Below are positions 23,529 to 32,797 of a DNA stretch of 40,305 nt, one piece after another. Source of the stretch: Alcaligenaceae bacterium (GTDB lineage Bacteria; Pseudomonadota; Gammaproteobacteria; Burkholderiales; Burkholderiaceae_B); contig JAAYHN010000039.1 in the NCBI GenBank assembly GCA_012735395.1, forward strand, positions 1-40,305, written 5' to 3'. The notes beneath the pieces are model-generated. The model worked only from the letters and a program-made list of their open reading frames with translations, ran no database searches and was not told the DNA's origin. Position numbers and translations under genes: made by a program. Each line of letters begins with the position of its first letter. Position 1 is the first letter of the stretch.

Positions 23529-24757
23529 ATGAAGCAAGTTATTCCTGTTTTTCCTGAAGTGTCCCGCTCTGTCCGCCAACCGGCAGGGCTGTCAAAACAG
23601 CAAATTTCATTTTCTGCGGGCCTGCCGCCCTTGTCTTTATATATTCATGTCCCTTGGTGCGTCAGGAAGTGTCCTTACTGTGATTTCAATTCGCATGCCC
23701 AAAATGGCGAGATACCCGAAGCGCGTTATCTTGATGCCCTGGCTGCCGATCTTGAGCAAACATTGCCCCTGGTTTGGGGGCGTCAGGTGCATACGGTTTT
23801 TATTGGAGGCGGCACCCCCAGTCTGTTGTCTGAAAAGGCGATAGACCGCATGATGGCCATGCTCAGGAATTACCTGAATATTTGGCCGGACAGTGAAATT
23901 ACCCTTGAAGCCAACCCCGGCACGGCCGAGGCATCCCGTTTCATAAGCTATGCCGCTTCCGGCATTAACCGGATATCCCTGGGCGTCCAAAGTTTCAATG
24001 ATGACGCTTTGCGTAGCCTTGGGCGTATTCACGACAGTGCCCAGGCAAAACGGGCGATTGAAATGGCACAAAAAGCGGTGGGTCGGTTAACCTTGATTTA
24101 ATGTATGCCTTGCCCGGCCAAACCCCCGAGTCCTGTAGAACCGATATAGAAACGGCGCTTTCATTTGGCACAGAGCATTTGTCTTTATATCATTTAACCA
24201 TGGAGCCCAACACGGTATTTGCAAAGTATCCTCCATCGGGCCTGCCCGATGAAGACAGCAGTGCCATGCTGCAGGATATGTTAATTGAATTAACTTCTTT
24301 GCACGGATTTGAGCAATACGAGGTTTCCGCGTATGCCCGTAATGGTGCAAGGGCAAAACATAATGTGAATTACTGGGAGTTTGGTGATTACATTGGCATA
24401 GGCCCGGGCGCACACGGGAAAATCAGTTTTCATGACCGCATTGTACGTACCGCCAAGGCACGCAACCCCGAATCCTGGATGGAAAAGGCGTTGCTTGGTG
24501 ATGGTTCCCATATTGCAGAAGAAACCAGTCTTGGCAGTGATGAATTGCCTTTTGAATTTATGTTGAATGTACTGCGCCTGAAAGAAGGGGTGCCTGTGTC
24601 TTATTTTGAAGAGCGTACCAGCCTGTCACTCGCCGGTATAACACGACAGCTGAATGCCGCACTTGAAAAAGGTTTGCTGGATAGCGATCCATTACGAATC
24701 AAGGCATCACCATTGGGTTGGCGGTTTCTGAATGATTTGCAATCGATGTTCCTGTAA
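23529..24757 (+). pseudogene. hemW: Radical-SAM heme chaperone HemW, split by a one-base frameshift
   Basis: Two abutting ORFs (23529-24101, 190 aa, and 24101-24757, 218 aa) together give one full-length HemW of about 408 residues. The N-terminal part carries the radical-SAM cluster motif CVRKCPYC (C44, C48, C51) after SLYIHVPW, and GGGTPSLL. The first frame ends ...AQKAVGRLTLI; the expected VNLDLMYALPGQTPE is present in another frame beginning GTTAACCTTGAT at 24086. Restoring one G in the GGTCGGTTAACC tract (24081-24092) would fuse the frames. HemW is related to coproporphyrinogen oxidase but functions as a heme-binding chaperone. Either the gene is recently inactivated or this is a base-call error in a G run; everything else looks intact. 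Confidence 0.85.
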
Positions 24758-24759
24758 AC

Positions 24760-24784
24760 AAAACGCATCATTTTGATGCGTTTT
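24760..24784 (+). terminator. Terminator after hemW
   Basis: A perfect 11-bp stem AAAACGCATCA (24760-24770) and TGATGCGTTTT (24774-24784) with a three-base loop begins three bases after the hemW stop codon and is followed by a T-rich stretch. It closes the rph-rdgB-hemW transcript and insulates it from the glnA control region. Confidence 0.85.
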
Positions 24785-24791
24785 GGCTTTT

Positions 24792-24808
24792 TGCACCATA
24801 TTGGTTCA
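24792..24808. promoter_or_regulatory. NtrC binding site 1 upstream of glnA
   Basis: TGCACCATATTGGTTCA matches the NtrC palindrome TGCACC(A)-N3-TGGTGCA at all left-half positions and six of seven in the right half. It lies about 70 bp upstream of the sigma-54 -24 element. Confidence 0.85.
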
Positions 24809-24824
24809 ATTTAATTATTATGAA

Positions 24825-24841
24825 TGCGTCCCGATGGTGCG
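24825..24841. promoter_or_regulatory. NtrC binding site 2 upstream of glnA
   Basis: TGCGTCCCGATGGTGCG matches the NtrC palindrome well in its right half (TGGTGC) and partly in its left half. Its centre is exactly 33 bp, about three helical turns, from site 1, so two NtrC dimers would bind on the same face, as in the classical enterobacterial glnA enhancer. Confidence 0.8.
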
Positions 24842-24879
24842 ATAATAATGAAATCCGCAAATGACGTGCATAAAAATAT

Positions 24880-24894
24880 TGGCACGGTTTTTGC
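24880..24894 (+). promoter_or_regulatory. Sigma-54 (-24/-12) promoter of glnA
   Basis: TGGCACGGTTTTTGC is a full match to TGGCACG-N4-TTGC. It lies 55 bases before the glnA start codon and downstream of two NtrC boxes, so glnA should be transcribed by RpoN polymerase under nitrogen limitation. Confidence 0.93.
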
Positions 24895-24948
24895 TTGTTA
24901 AGTATTGAATGGCCCGTTGGCTGGCGATTATGATTTTCTGGAGAAAAC

Positions 24949-26361
24949 ATGACAACCCCTCAAGATATTCTGAAATTAATGAGTGAGCGTGAAGTCACTT
25001 TTGTTGATTTCCGTTTTACCGATACGCTTGGAAAAGAGCATCACATGACCGTTCCTTCCAAAATGGTCGATGAAGATAAATTTGAATCCGGTCAGGCATT
25101 TGACGGGTCATCCATCGCTGGCTGGAAAGGTATCGAAGCATCAGATATGCTCTTGATCCCCGATGTGAACTCCGCCCGGCTGGATCCCTTCCGCGAAGAG
25201 CCCACTTTGATTCTGACTTGTGATGTGGTGGAGCCGTCCGACCTCAAAGGGTATGACCGTGACCCCCGTTCATTGGCCAAACGTGCCGAGGCCTACCTGA
25301 AATCAAGCGGCTTGGGTGATACCGCCTATTTTGGTCCGGAGCCTGAGTTTTTTGTTTTTGATGGCGTGGCCTGGACAGATGATATGTCTGGCTGCTCATT
25401 CAAAATCAAATCAGATGAGGGTTTCTGGTCGCGGGGGATTGAGTCGGAACATGGCAATCATGGTCATCGCCCACGTGTCAAAGGGGGGTATGTGCCTGTT
25501 TCACCGGTAGATTCTTTTGGCGATATGCGTTCTGAAATGAGCCTGTTGCTTGAACAGCAAGGTGTCCCGGTTGAAATTCATCACCATGAAGTTGCCGGTG
25601 CCGGCCAGCTGGAAATCGGTACCAAGTTCAGTACGTTGGTAGAACGCGCCGACTGGAACCAGATTCTGAAATATACCATTCATAACGTGGCGCATGTGTA
25701 TGGCAAAACAGCCACTTTCATGCCCAAGCCAATTGTGGGTGATAATGGTTCAGGCATGCATGTTCACCAGTCTATCTGGAAAGACGGCCAGAACCTGTTT
25801 GCCGGTAATGGTTATGCCGGTCTGTCCGAGTTCGCCCTGTATTACATTGGTGGCATTATCAAGCATGCACGTGCGCTTAATGCGATTACCAACCCGGGTA
25901 CCAACTCATACAAACGCCTTGTGCCGCATTATGAGGCACCTGTAAAACTGGCCTATTCAGCCCGCAACCGTTCTGCTTCCATTCGTATTCCCTATGTAGG
26001 CAACCCTAAAGGGCGTCGCATTGAAGCCCGTTTCCCCGATCCATTGGCCAACCCGTATCTGGCATTCTCCGCCTTGATGATGGCCGGTCTGGATGGGGTA
26101 CAAAACAAAATTCATCCGGGTGACCCGGCAGATAAAAACCTGTACGATTTACCGCCTGAAGAAGACAAGCAAATTCCAACAGTGGCCGCTTCACTGGAAG
26201 AGGCGCTGGCCGCCCTGGATAGCGACCGCGAGTTCCTGACCCGTGGTGGTGTGTTCAGCAATGATATGCTGGATGCCTACCTTGAGCTGAAAATGCAGGA
26301 AGTGACCCGTTTGCGCATGACAACACATCCGGTTGAGTTTGACCTGTATTATTCGCTTTAA
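24949..26361 (+). CDS. glnA: Glutamine synthetase, type I
   Basis: Makes glutamine from glutamate, ammonia and ATP as a dodecamer in the cytosol. The 470-residue protein has the standard landmarks: [53 protein letters not shown]-site [18 protein letters not shown] and [10 protein letters not shown]. The adenylylation loop NLYDLPPEE is present with Tyr399, so activity is probably tuned by GlnE adenylylation as in enteric bacteria. A GGAG Shine-Dalgarno precedes ATG 24949. The two NtrC sites and sigma-54 promoter upstream, with ntrB and ntrC downstream, make this a classical nitrogen-regulated operon. Confidence 0.97.
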   Translation: MTTPQDILKLMSEREVTFVDFRFTDTLGKEHHMTVPSKMVDEDKFESGQAFDGSSIAGWKGIEASDMLLIPDVNSARLDPFREEPTLILTCDVVEPSDLKGYDRDPRSLAKRAEAYLKSSGLGDTAYFGPEPEFFVFDGVAWTDDMSGCSFKIKSDEGFWSRGIESEHGNHGHRPRVKGGYVPVSPVDSFGDMRSEMSLLLEQQGVPVEIHHHEVAGAGQLEIGTKFSTLVERADWNQILKYTIHNVAHVYGKTATFMPKPIVGDNGSGMHVHQSIWKDGQNLFAGNGYAGLSEFALYYIGGIIKHARALNAITNPGTNSYKRLVPHYEAPVKLAYSARNRSASIRIPYVGNPKGRRIEARFPDPLANPYLAFSALMMAGLDGVQNKIHPGDPADKNLYDLPPEEDKQIPTVAASLEEALAALDSDREFLTRGGVFSNDMLDAYLELKMQEVTRLRMTTHPVEFDLYYSL

Positions 26362-26392
26362 TTTTAAAATGTAACTGTCCAGGAGAAAATTT

Positions 26393-27490
26393 ATGTTGTC
26401 CAAAGAGTTTTCTCCTGTGTCGGTTCATGATTGCAAGGCACTTGACCTGCTTGCCACTTCCGTTTTCATGCTGGACCAGAACGGATGCATTTGCTGGGTT
26501 AACAATGCGGGCCAGAATTTGCTGGAGCGCTCGGCCCGTTCACTGCAGGGCTTGGCTGCAAGGCACTTGTTTGAAGAATCAGATGTTTTTGCACATGCTT
26601 TCGATGCTATTTTAAATGAGCATTTCAGCTCGCTCGGCTTGCTTGCCGGTATTCAAAAAACGCCGGGACAAAACCCCGAAAAACTGCTGGTTAATGTTAC
26701 CTTGCAGCGCCTTTCTTATACACCCTGGAGCGTGATTCTTGAACTCAGGGAAATAGAACAGCATACACTGGCCGAACGCAACGAGCGTTTAATTAAAGAG
26801 CTTGAGATTTATCAGGAAACCTTTCGCAATCTGGGACATGAGGTTAAAAACCCGTTGGGCGGGCTCAGAGGGGCAGCACAGTTACTTGAAATGGAGCTGG
26901 GTGACCCTTCCTTGCGTGAATATACACAGGTTATTATTGCCGAGGCAGACCGGCTGCAAGAACTGGTAGACCGTTTAATCAGGCCGGGGCAGGGCAATTT
27001 GAATTTATCGCTTATTAATATCCATGAAATATGCGAACGTGTCTGGGCATTGTTAAAGGCGGAGTATCGTGATGATATTACGCTAGTGCGTGACTACGAT
27101 GCGTCGGTTCCCGAAATGAAGGCCGATATGGCAAAACTGCTGCAGGCCTATCTGAATATCGCGAGAAACGCGGCCCAATCCTTAATGGGCAGCAAGATCA
27201 GGGATAAACCATGCATTACTTTACGAACCCGGATACTGAACAGGCATTTATTATTGAATAAAATACACCGGCTTGTAGTGGTGGTTTCTGTTATTGATAA
27301 TGGTGCCGGCGTGCCGGAGCAGTTGCATGACCGTATATTCCATCCACTGGTTACCGGGCGTCCTGATGGCACCGGTCTGGGATTAAGCCTGGCACAGGAT
27401 TTCGTACGTCAACACGGCGGTTTGATAGAGTTTGATTCCGTACCGGGAAGAACAGAGTTCAGGATGTTATTGCCTCTGGAAAACAGGTAA
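26393..27490 (+). CDS. glnL: Nitrogen regulation sensor kinase NtrB
   Basis: Cytosolic histidine kinase/phosphatase that, under PII control, phosphorylates NtrC when nitrogen is scarce. The 365-residue protein has no membrane segment. A PAS domain occupies about residues 12-120 (LDLLATSVFMLDQNGCICWVNNAG), the H-box is NLGHEVKNPLGGLRGAAQLLE with His149, and the ATPase domain has an N-box (YLNIARNAAQSL) and G-boxes DNGAGVP and GTGLGLSLAQDFV. A strong AGGAG lies before ATG 26393. The gap after glnA is 31 bases with no terminator, so it is co-transcribed; the gap to glnG is 39 bases. Confidence 0.95.
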   Translation: MLSKEFSPVSVHDCKALDLLATSVFMLDQNGCICWVNNAGQNLLERSARSLQGLAARHLFEESDVFAHAFDAILNEHFSSLGLLAGIQKTPGQNPEKLLVNVTLQRLSYTPWSVILELREIEQHTLAERNERLIKELEIYQETFRNLGHEVKNPLGGLRGAAQLLEMELGDPSLREYTQVIIAEADRLQELVDRLIRPGQGNLNLSLINIHEICERVWALLKAEYRDDITLVRDYDASVPEMKADMAKLLQAYLNIARNAAQSLMGSKIRDKPCITLRTRILNRHLLLNKIHRLVVVVSVIDNGAGVPEQLHDRIFHPLVTGRPDGTGLGLSLAQDFVRQHGGLIEFDSVPGRTEFRMLLPLENR

Positions 27491-27529
27491 GGTTCCAGGT
27501 TTGAGAATGCTATGTCACGGAGTATGTAA

Positions 27530-29062
27530 ATGAATAAGGTATGGATCATTGATGATGACCAGGCTATTCGATGGGTTCTGGACAAAGCTTTGCAAAAAGC
27601 CCAAATGCTGCCTCGTTGCTTTAGCCGGGTAAATGAATTATTAAAAGCACTTGAAACAGACAAACCCGATGTTTTAGTGACAGATATCCGGATGCCGGAA
27701 ATGTCCGGTCTTGATTTATTGAAAAAAGTCAGGCAAAAATATGCTGATTTAAACGTGATCGTTATGACAGCCTATACCGATCTTGATAGCACGGTGACTG
27801 CTTTTCAGGAAGGTGCTTTTGACTATCTGGTGAAGCCGTTTGATATCAATGAGGCGCTTGCCCTGATCCAGCGTGCCTGTGAGCAGGCAAGCGCGATTGT
27901 GACAGACACTTCTGCAAATCATGGTGTCAATGATCCAGACTTTGACAAAATGATGACGCAATCTTCCTCCAAGGCGATGCAGGAAATTTTTCGTGCAATA
28001 GGCCGTTTGGCCCCCTCAAAGGTAACGGTACTAATTACAGGCGAATCAGGGACCGGTAAAGAGTTGATTGCCCTTGCGGTTCATAAGCATGGTAATCGTG
28101 CAAACAAGCCCTTTGTCGCGCTTAACGCTGCCGCTATTCCCAGGGATTTGCTGGAAGCGGAGTTGTTCGGCCATGAGCGGGGGTCGTTTACGGGGGCTAG
28201 TAATTTACGCCGGGGCCGATTTGAAGAGGCCAATGGTGGCACGCTGTTTCTTGATGAAATCGGTGATATGCCCCTGGAGTTGCAAACCCGTTTATTGCGA
28301 GTGCTGGCGGAAGGCAGTTTTTACCGGATAGGGGGAACCCAGCCGGTCAATGTAGATGTACGGATTATTGCCGCAACCCATCAACCGCTGGAAACCCGGG
28401 TAGAGCAGGGGACATTCAGGGAAGATTTATTTCATCGGCTGAACGTAATACGTTTGCGTATTCCCCCTTTAAGAGAGCGTAAAGAAGATATTCCACGTTT
28501 GGCACGACACTTCCTGAAGCTTTCATCGGCCAGCCTTGGGGTTCCAGCCAAACAGTTAAGCCAGGAAGCGATGGACATCCTGCAAGGTTTTGATTTTCCG
28601 GGCAATGTCAGGCAGCTGGAAAATTTTTGCCATTGGTTAACAGTCATGTCACCGGCTAAAATAATTGAAAAAACAGACTTGCCGCCTGAGCTGCTAAGTA
28701 GCTTGAGTATGCATGGTGGTTTAGCGGATAGTGTAGATAGCCCAAGGCCGTTACAGGTGGCCAGTTTTAACCGGCAAGCAGGTAAACCATCTGATGCCGG
28801 GAACGCTTCTGCCGGAATACAATTTGAACATCAGGCAATATCAGATAACTGGTTATCATTGCTGGAAAAAGAAGTTGAAATGCGGCTTGCTCATGGCAAT
28901 ACAGAAATTATGCTTGAGTTAACCCGTGCATTTGAAAAAACGGTATTGGAAACCACCCTTAAAAACTGTCGGGGAAGACGGGTTGATGCCGCCGCCCGGC
29001 TGGGCATTGGCCGCAATACAGTTACCCGAAAGCTTAAAGAGCTGGGGCTGGAAGATAATTGA
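27530..29062 (+). CDS. glnG: Nitrogen regulator NtrC, sigma-54 activator
   Basis: This 510-residue protein has three domains: an N-terminal receiver with phospho-acceptor Asp52 ([13 protein letters not shown]), a central AAA+ domain with Walker A GESGTGKE near 170 and Walker [14 protein letters not shown], and a C-terminal Fis-type helix-turn-helix ([22 protein letters not shown]). Phosphorylated NtrC hexamers open sigma-54 promoters such as the one upstream of glnA. The sigma-54-contacting loop reads GSFTGA (218-223) rather than the more usual GAFTGA. A proline- and serine-containing stretch of ~100 residues links AAA+ and DNA-binding domains. The gene ends only three bases from the convergent fbpC stop. 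Confidence 0.95.
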   Translation: MNKVWIIDDDQAIRWVLDKALQKAQMLPRCFSRVNELLKALETDKPDVLVTDIRMPEMSGLDLLKKVRQKYADLNVIVMTAYTDLDSTVTAFQEGAFDYLVKPFDINEALALIQRACEQASAIVTDTSANHGVNDPDFDKMMTQSSSKAMQEIFRAIGRLAPSKVTVLITGESGTGKELIALAVHKHGNRANKPFVALNAAAIPRDLLEAELFGHERGSFTGASNLRRGRFEEANGGTLFLDEIGDMPLELQTRLLRVLAEGSFYRIGGTQPVNVDVRIIAATHQPLETRVEQGTFREDLFHRLNVIRLRIPPLRERKEDIPRLARHFLKLSSASLGVPAKQLSQEAMDILQGFDFPGNVRQLENFCHWLTVMSPAKIIEKTDLPPELLSSLSMHGGLADSVDSPRPLQVASFNRQAGKPSDAGNASAGIQFEHQAISDNWLSLLEKEVEMRLAHGNTEIMLELTRAFEKTVLETTLKNCRGRRVDAAARLGIGRNTVTRKLKELGLEDN

Positions 29063-29065
29063 TTA

Positions 29066-29836
29066 CTAACGTAAAAATGCCTGCTCACGCAAGGCAGACA
29101 GGCTGTCACGCCGGATAAAGTCACTGACTTCCTGGCTATTGGGATTGTTTTTCAGCTCATTGGGCGTTGACCATTGCAACAGCTTGCCATGGCTCATGAT
29201 ACCGATTTTGTCTGCGATGGCAAAAGCCTCGGCCTGGTTATGAGTGACCAGAATGGCACTTAATTTGTTTTCTTTCAGTATTTCCCTTACCTCAAACGCC
29301 AGTTTTTCACGGGTATCGGTATCCAGATTTGAGAAAGGTTCGTCAAGTAATAAAATTTTAGGGGTTGGTGCTATGGCGCGCGCCAGCGCAATGCGCTGCT
29401 GTTGCCCGCCTGACAGTTCATGTGGGTAACGCTTGCGGGTATCTGCCAGATCAATCAGTTCAAGCATTTGCGCGGTGCGTTCTTTTATATAAGATTTGCC
29501 TTTTTTATGCAGCCCGAAAGCAATGTTTTGTTCTATGGTTAAATGGGGAAATAAGGCGTAATCCTGGAACATCATGCCAATGTGGCGGTTTTCAGGTTCC
29601 ACCATTTTTTCAGGCCTGGATAATATAATGTTGGCCAGCCTTATTTCACCCGCATAAACGGGTTCGAACCCGGCTATGGCACGCAATACCGTTGTTTTTC
29701 CACAGCCCGAAGGGCCCAGCAGGCACCCAATTTCACCGTCTTCAAGGCTAAGGGAAAAGTTTTCTACAATCACTTTCAACTGGTTTTGCTGTGGGTAAGC
29801 CAGTTTGATTTTATCCAATACAAGAAGCTGATTCAT
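29066..29836 (-). CDS. fbpC: Ferric iron ABC transporter ATPase (FbpC/AfuC-like), short form
   Basis: ATP-binding subunit that powers ferric iron import through the permease encoded next to it. Visible motifs are Walker A GPSGCGKTT, Q-loop MMFQDYALFPHLT, signature LSGGQQQRIALARA, Walker B ILLLDEPFSNLD and the switch His in ILVTHNQAEA. Its 256 residues are about 100 fewer than FbpC of Neisseria or Haemophilus, lacking the C-terminal regulatory/TOBE-like extension; a few putative iron or thiamine transporters have this short form. It begins five bases after the fbpB stop and is last in the operon. Substrate is inferred from the neighbouring binding protein. Confidence 0.88.
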   Translation of the reverse strand: MNQLLVLDKIKLAYPQQNQLKVIVENFSLSLEDGEIGCLLGPSGCGKTTVLRAIAGFEPVYAGEIRLANIILSRPEKMVEPENRHIGMMFQDYALFPHLTIEQNIAFGLHKKGKSYIKERTAQMLELIDLADTRKRYPHELSGGQQQRIALARAIAPTPKILLLDEPFSNLDTDTREKLAFEVREILKENKLSAILVTHNQAEAFAIADKIGIMSHGKLLQWSTPNELKNNPNSQEVSDFIRRDSLSALREQAFLR

Positions 29837-29841
29837 AATGT

Positions 29842-31515
29842 TTAGTAATTTGATTTGAGCTGGGATTTTGCCAGTATGATGACGGGAAACAGGCCAACCA
29901 GAACAATAATAAGTGCTGCAATCGCACCTTCTTCATAAGTGCCCCGGGCCGCTTCGGCATACAGCCAGGTAGACAGGGTTTCAAAATTCAGCGGGCGCAA
30001 CAACAGGGTGGCGGAAAGCTCTTTCATGGCGTCAACAAAAATTAATAAGGATGCCGCCCCTATGGCGGGTGTTAACAATGGCAGATGGATTTTAAAAAAA
30101 GTTTGCCGTGAAGATTGCCCCAGGATTCTGGATGCCTGTTCCAGTGAGGGCGGAATACGGGAAAGCCCGGCTTCAATGCCGCCAACGGAAATGGCCAGAA
30201 AACGGATAACATAGGCAACGACAATGCCGCTCATGCTGCCCATAATGTATAGCTGGGGTGGCAAACTGAATAAAAAGCTCATGCTGTTGGATATGGAGGT
30301 ATCCAGAATGGCATAGGGGGTAAGCAGGCCAATGGCCAATACCGTACCGGGAATGGCATAACCAAGACTGCTTGTGCGTGAAATTAGCTTACCTGCCCTG
30401 AAGTGCGGATTACGCACAACCCATGCAATAAGAAGGCCAAGCATAACGGTTATAAATGTAGCCACGGCAGCCACACTGATGGTGTTAATGGTGCCACGAA
30501 TAAGGTCGTTTGAAACCGTGCCGGTTTCTTCCAGCCGTTTTACGCTTTCCGATACAAGATAAATGGCGGGAATAATAAAACCGCATATTACAGGAAACCA
30601 GCCCAGGGCCATGGCAATAAGGGCATGGGTGCCATGCAGCTTTTGTGGCTGGATGGGATGCATTTTTTGTGTATTTGAATAACGTTGTTTGCGGCGACCG
30701 TAACGCTCAATCCATATTAAGGAGGTCACCACAATTAACATGAAAATGGCGATTTGTGCCGCACCCGCCAGGTTTGAGCGGGAAATCCAGGTGGTGTAAA
30801 TGGAAACGGTCATGGTTTGGATACCCAGAAACTCTGAGGCACCAATATCATTTAAGGTTTCAAGCAGGGCAAGGCTGATGCCCACTGCAATGGCTGGGCG
30901 TGCCATGGGAATAATAACCCGGTAAAAAGCCTGGCGGCGGGTACATCCCAGTATGCGGGCTGCTTCTATTAAATTGGCCGCCTGTGTCATGAACATGACC
31001 CGGGTACTTAAATAAACATAAGGATACAGGACAAAGCCCAGCAAAATAATGGCGCCTCCCATGGAGCGGATATCCGGGAGCCTGAATTGGCGGGGAGAGC
31101 TATAACCCAATATGTCACGTATGATGGACTGAATGGGGCCCAATGGATGCATGACATCAAGATAGGCAAATGCCATGATATAAGTGGGTACAGCCAATGG
31201 TAACAGCAACGCCCACATTAAAATTGAGCGGGTGGGAAACTGGTAGGCCGTTGTAAGCCATGCGCTTCCGGTACCCAACAGGGCTACAACAATAGCGACC
31301 CCAATAAGCAGGATGAGTGTATTGCTTAAAGAATTGGGAATGACATTTTCAAGTAAACCGGCCCAGTGTTCAAAACTGCCAGACATGGCATGCCATAGCA
31401 GGGTCAGTACCGGAGCAAGCACACAAAAAGCAACAGCTATGGCAATATATGTTGTTGTGCGATTGAAAGAATGTGTTTTTTTTAAGCTTGGCTGTTGCAA
31501 AGTGGTTTGTGGCAT
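29842..31515 (-). CDS. fbpB: Ferric iron ABC transporter permease (FbpB-like, fused double permease)
   Basis: A 557-residue inner-membrane protein with two MetI-like permease halves of about six transmembrane helices each, the architecture of FbpB/SfuB. Coupling (EAA-type) segments are visible in each half: EAARILGCTRRQAFYRVIIPMARPAI in the first and EQASRILGQSSRQTFFKIHLPLLTPAIG in the second. It lies between fbpA and fbpC on the minus strand. Initiation at 31515 gives MPQTTLQQPSLKK, a cytosolic lead before the first helix. A strong hairpin between fbpA and this gene suggests lower expression than the binding protein. Confidence 0.9.
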   Translation of the reverse strand: MPQTTLQQPSLKKTHSFNRTTTYIAIAVAFCVLAPVLTLLWHAMSGSFEHWAGLLENVIPNSLSNTLILLIGVAIVVALLGTGSAWLTTAYQFPTRSILMWALLLPLAVPTYIMAFAYLDVMHPLGPIQSIIRDILGYSSPRQFRLPDIRSMGGAIILLGFVLYPYVYLSTRVMFMTQAANLIEAARILGCTRRQAFYRVIIPMARPAIAVGISLALLETLNDIGASEFLGIQTMTVSIYTTWISRSNLAGAAQIAIFMLIVVTSLIWIERYGRRKQRYSNTQKMHPIQPQKLHGTHALIAMALGWFPVICGFIIPAIYLVSESVKRLEETGTVSNDLIRGTINTISVAAVATFITVMLGLLIAWVVRNPHFRAGKLISRTSSLGYAIPGTVLAIGLLTPYAILDTSISNSMSFLFSLPPQLYIMGSMSGIVVAYVIRFLAISVGGIEAGLSRIPPSLEQASRILGQSSRQTFFKIHLPLLTPAIGAASLLIFVDAMKELSATLLLRPLNFETLSTWLYAEAARGTYEEGAIAALIIVLVGLFPVIILAKSQLKSNY

Positions 31516-31529
31516 TATTTCAAATGATA

Positions 31530-31560
31530 AAAGGCGATACGCTGTTAATGTATCGCCTTT
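31530..31560 (-). terminator. Intercistronic hairpin between fbpA and fbpB (partial terminator/attenuator)
   Basis: A perfect 10-bp stem AAAGGCGATA (31530-31539) and TATCGCCTTT (31551-31560) sits between fbpA and fbpB. On the minus strand the stem is followed by only a short T run, so it probably reduces rather than stops transcription into fbpBC and stabilises the fbpA message. Confidence 0.75.
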
Positions 31561-31581
31561 ATTGTAATGAAAGTTACGGAA

Positions 31582-32616
31582 TTAGTTGTCGAAACCCACC
31601 TTGTCGACTAATTCGCTGGCCTGTTTGCGGTATTTTGCAATTTCGGTTACTGGCAGGCTGTCTACCTTGAGTTCACCAAAAGAAGCAACAACCGGGTCCA
31701 GTTCCACACCTTTACGGATAGGGTATTCATAATTGGTTTTTGAATACATGGATTGTGCTTTTTCTGAAACCAGGAACTCTAGCAGCTTGATGGCATTTTC
31801 TTTGTTGGGTGAATGTTTGGCCAGTGCAGCGCCGGTAATGTTGACGTGCGTACCGCCATCTTTGACGCTGGCAAAGGTTGGGCGAATAACTTTAATAGCT
31901 TCACCCCATTTGTATTGTTCGTTGTCGGGTTTGGCGTTTTTCATGCGGCCCACGTAATAGGCATTGCCAATGCCAATATCACAAATGCCCCCTAAAATAT
32001 CGCGGGCTACTTCACGGTCACCGCCTGCAGCCTTGCGAGCCAGGTTATTTTTGACGCCTTTAAGCCACGCTTCGGTTTTTTCAGGGCCATCGTGGGCAAT
32101 CATGGCGGCAATCAGGCTGGTATTGTAAGGGTGCTGGCCTGAACGGATACAAATTTTGTTTTTCCATTTGGGGTCTGCCAGTTCTTCATAGGTAATTTCT
32201 TTCAGGTCCAAATCATTGGCCACATATAAAACACGGTCACGCAATGAAAAAGCAAACCATTTGTTATCGGGTGCACGCAGGTTGGCGGGAATAATGTCAA
32301 GCAATGCCTGGGACTGGACTGGCTGGGTCAGGTCCTGGTCAACCACGTCAAGCAGTTTGCCAATATCAACTGTCATCAGGACATCGGCTGGTGATTTATC
32401 GCCTTCTGATTTGATACGCTCGGGCAGGCCGTCTTTAATAAAGACCGTATTGGCCTTGATACCGGTGTCCTGTGTAAAAGCGTCCAACAGGGGTTGGATT
32501 AATCGCGGTTCGCGGGTAGTGTAAAGGTTGACTTCTTCTGCGGCAAAAGCGGAAGAAATGCCTGTTAATGTACTGATCGCGAAAAAACCACCAAGTAGTG
32601 CTTGTTTATGTTTCAT
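31582..32616 (-). CDS. fbpA: Periplasmic ferric iron-binding protein (FbpA/FutA-like)
   Basis: Binds Fe(III) in the periplasm and hands it to FbpBC. The start is ATG at 32616, giving the signal peptide MKHKQALLGGFFAISTLTGISSAFA with cleavage before AEEVNLYTTREP; the ORF-track start at 32637 is a TTG seven codons earlier. NLYTTRE is typical of the family's first strand, and GIGNAYYVGRM contains the adjacent tyrosines that ligate iron in FbpA-type proteins. At 344 residues it is full length. It is first in the fbpABC operon. I searched the upstream region for a Fur box and did not see a convincing one. Confidence 0.92.
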   Translation of the reverse strand: MKHKQALLGGFFAISTLTGISSAFAAEEVNLYTTREPRLIQPLLDAFTQDTGIKANTVFIKDGLPERIKSEGDKSPADVLMTVDIGKLLDVVDQDLTQPVQSQALLDIIPANLRAPDNKWFAFSLRDRVLYVANDLDLKEITYEELADPKWKNKICIRSGQHPYNTSLIAAMIAHDGPEKTEAWLKGVKNNLARKAAGGDREVARDILGGICDIGIGNAYYVGRMKNAKPDNEQYKWGEAIKVIRPTFASVKDGGTHVNITGAALAKHSPNKENAIKLLEFLVSEKAQSMYSKTNYEYPIRKGVELDPVVASFGELKVDSLPVTEIAKYRKQASELVDKVGFDN

Positions 32617-32797
32617 GAGTTTAGGCCCAATTTGCAAATGAGAACTATTATAAGAAATAATAAAATTAGAATTAAATAGTAAAATCTATTATTCTTCAAG
32701 TAAAGAAAATCTATCTTTGTGTATATATTTACAGTATTATTTAATGGAATCTACTCAGTAACAAATGTATTATCAGTACAGAATGCGAGGTTTTTCC
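32617..32797. promoter_or_regulatory. Divergent control region fbpA / ridA
   Basis: About 180 very AT-rich bases separate the divergent fbpA and ridA starts and must contain both promoters. AAAATCTAT occurs twice (32681-32689 and 32706-32714), the first within ATAG-N6-CTAT. The same AAAATCTATTATTC string occurs upstream of oxyR. A LysR-type regulator site is possible but the spacing differs from the OxyR box. Confidence 0.4.

Noticed and set aside
24101-24757. 218-aa ORF as a separate gene after hemW
   Set aside because: It starts in the middle of the HemW sequence (MYALPGQTPE) and continues it exactly; it is the second half of a frameshifted hemW.
32676-32689. ATAG-N6-CTAT upstream of fbpA/ridA as an OxyR site
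   Set aside because: OxyR half-elements need seven bases between ATAG and CTAT; here there are six and no second phased pair is present.
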